Shown in pieces: positions 63,386 through 64,000 of a stretch of DNA of 64,000 bases. The position numbers and the translations under genes are program-made. Source of the DNA: Brienomyrus brachyistius (taxonomy: Eukaryota; Chordata; Actinopteri; Osteoglossiformes; Mormyridae); assembly GCF_023856365.1 (NCBI RefSeq), contig NC_064552.1, forward strand, positions 2,458,811-2,522,810, in the 5' to 3' direction. Position 1 is the first letter of the stretch. Every line of letters begins with the position of its first letter. The notes below the pieces were generated by a model. That model was not told the origin of the DNA, did not search any database, and saw only the letters and a list, made by a program, of their open reading frames with translations.

Positions 63386-64000
63386 CATGGTTCATTCTGT
63401 GTAAGTCTGTCAGTTCCTATGATCAGATCGTTTCATTGCAGTGAGACTGGAGATGCTTTTTCACGCGGCTTAATCCTCTGACCTGAAATTATAACTTCAG
63501 TTATGACATAAAATATCGACACGGTAAAGTAACACTGCCTGCTCCTCTGTCGCTCGGTGGCTCAGAGCACTCGGTTAAAAGAACGCTTCTGGGCCTTGCA
63601 AGCCGTAGTGTAAACCAGAGCCCCCCAAACTGGGCCCCCCATCCATCCATAATGCCTTGGTCTCCTGTCCCTGGTTTTGGGGCTGCTGACTGGACGGGCT
63701 GCCTCAGACCGAGGAGCACGGAAAAGCAACTCGGGCACGGAGGACTGCAGAACCAGGAACAGGGAACTGGAAGTGGGACTCAAACAGAAAACGAGGGTCC
63801 TCACTGCAAATCGAAAAACAAGACAAGCTCAGCAACCAAGGACAAGACAGCAGCAACCAAGAAGCACCAAGACACAGACACCCGAAACCACAAAGCCAAT
63901 GATAACGATGGGAACTGTAAGACAAATCCAGGGATACCACCAACAAGTGAAACCGAACCCCTCGTTCACTGTGTTCACTGTCCTGTTTAAGGTTCAGGGC
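63386..64000. other. Intergenic sequence, no gene seen
   Basis: Frames on both strands (63652-63990 plus, 63501-63946 minus) are lysine- or serine-rich without domains, splice signals or family resemblance. Confidence 0.4.

Overview
The window is vertebrate nuclear DNA, almost certainly from a teleost fish. It has split genes with GT-AG introns, vertebrate protein families, tRNA-derived SINEs, a dead Tc1-like transposon, fold-back MITEs and many minisatellites. No bacterial or viral features are seen. The species cannot be fixed from the sequence alone.

Two protein-coding genes are well supported and lie tail to tail. On the + strand, 5429-15059, is nfkb2 (NF-kappa-B p100/p52): 22 coding exons join without a frame break into 896 codons. 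The order is Rel homology domain, nuclear localisation signal, glycine-rich processing hinge, ankyrin repeats, death domain and C-terminal degron. On the - strand, 48450 down to 19684, is psd (EFA6A, an exchange factor for ARF6): 16 coding exons give about 1590 codons with a very long N-terminal exon, a Sec7 domain, a PH domain and a coiled-coil tail. A likely noncoding first exon lies in a CpG-rich block near 59.7-59.86 kb. NFKB2 and PSD are also convergent neighbours in human, so the pair is conserved synteny.

Layout: 1-4.9 kb is intergenic, with a 42-bp minisatellite and a LINE remnant. 4.9-5.4 kb is the nfkb2 promoter and 5' UTR, with kappa-B, GAS-like, ETS and CRE-like sites. 5.4-15.5 kb is nfkb2, whose introns carry three minisatellites, two copies of a fold-back MITE and SINEs. 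15.5-19.7 kb is the convergent 3' region. 19.7-48.5 kb holds the psd coding exons; the 12-kb intron at 24.9-37.1 kb contains an in-frame alternative first exon (27889-28098) predicting a Sec7-less isoform. 48.5-59.9 kb is psd 5' intron with two large tandem arrays. 60-64 kb is noncoding and rich in SINEs and a 31-bp array.

I found no wholly new biological system. The points most worth a second look are: the psd alternative first exon; a one-base frame break in psd exon 4 at an 8-base homopolymer; a minisatellite that repeats the psd exon-3 splice donor; a canonical DSGFGS degron in p100; minisatellites born inside mobile elements; a three-copy fold-back MITE family; and an unusual density of very long G/C homopolymers.
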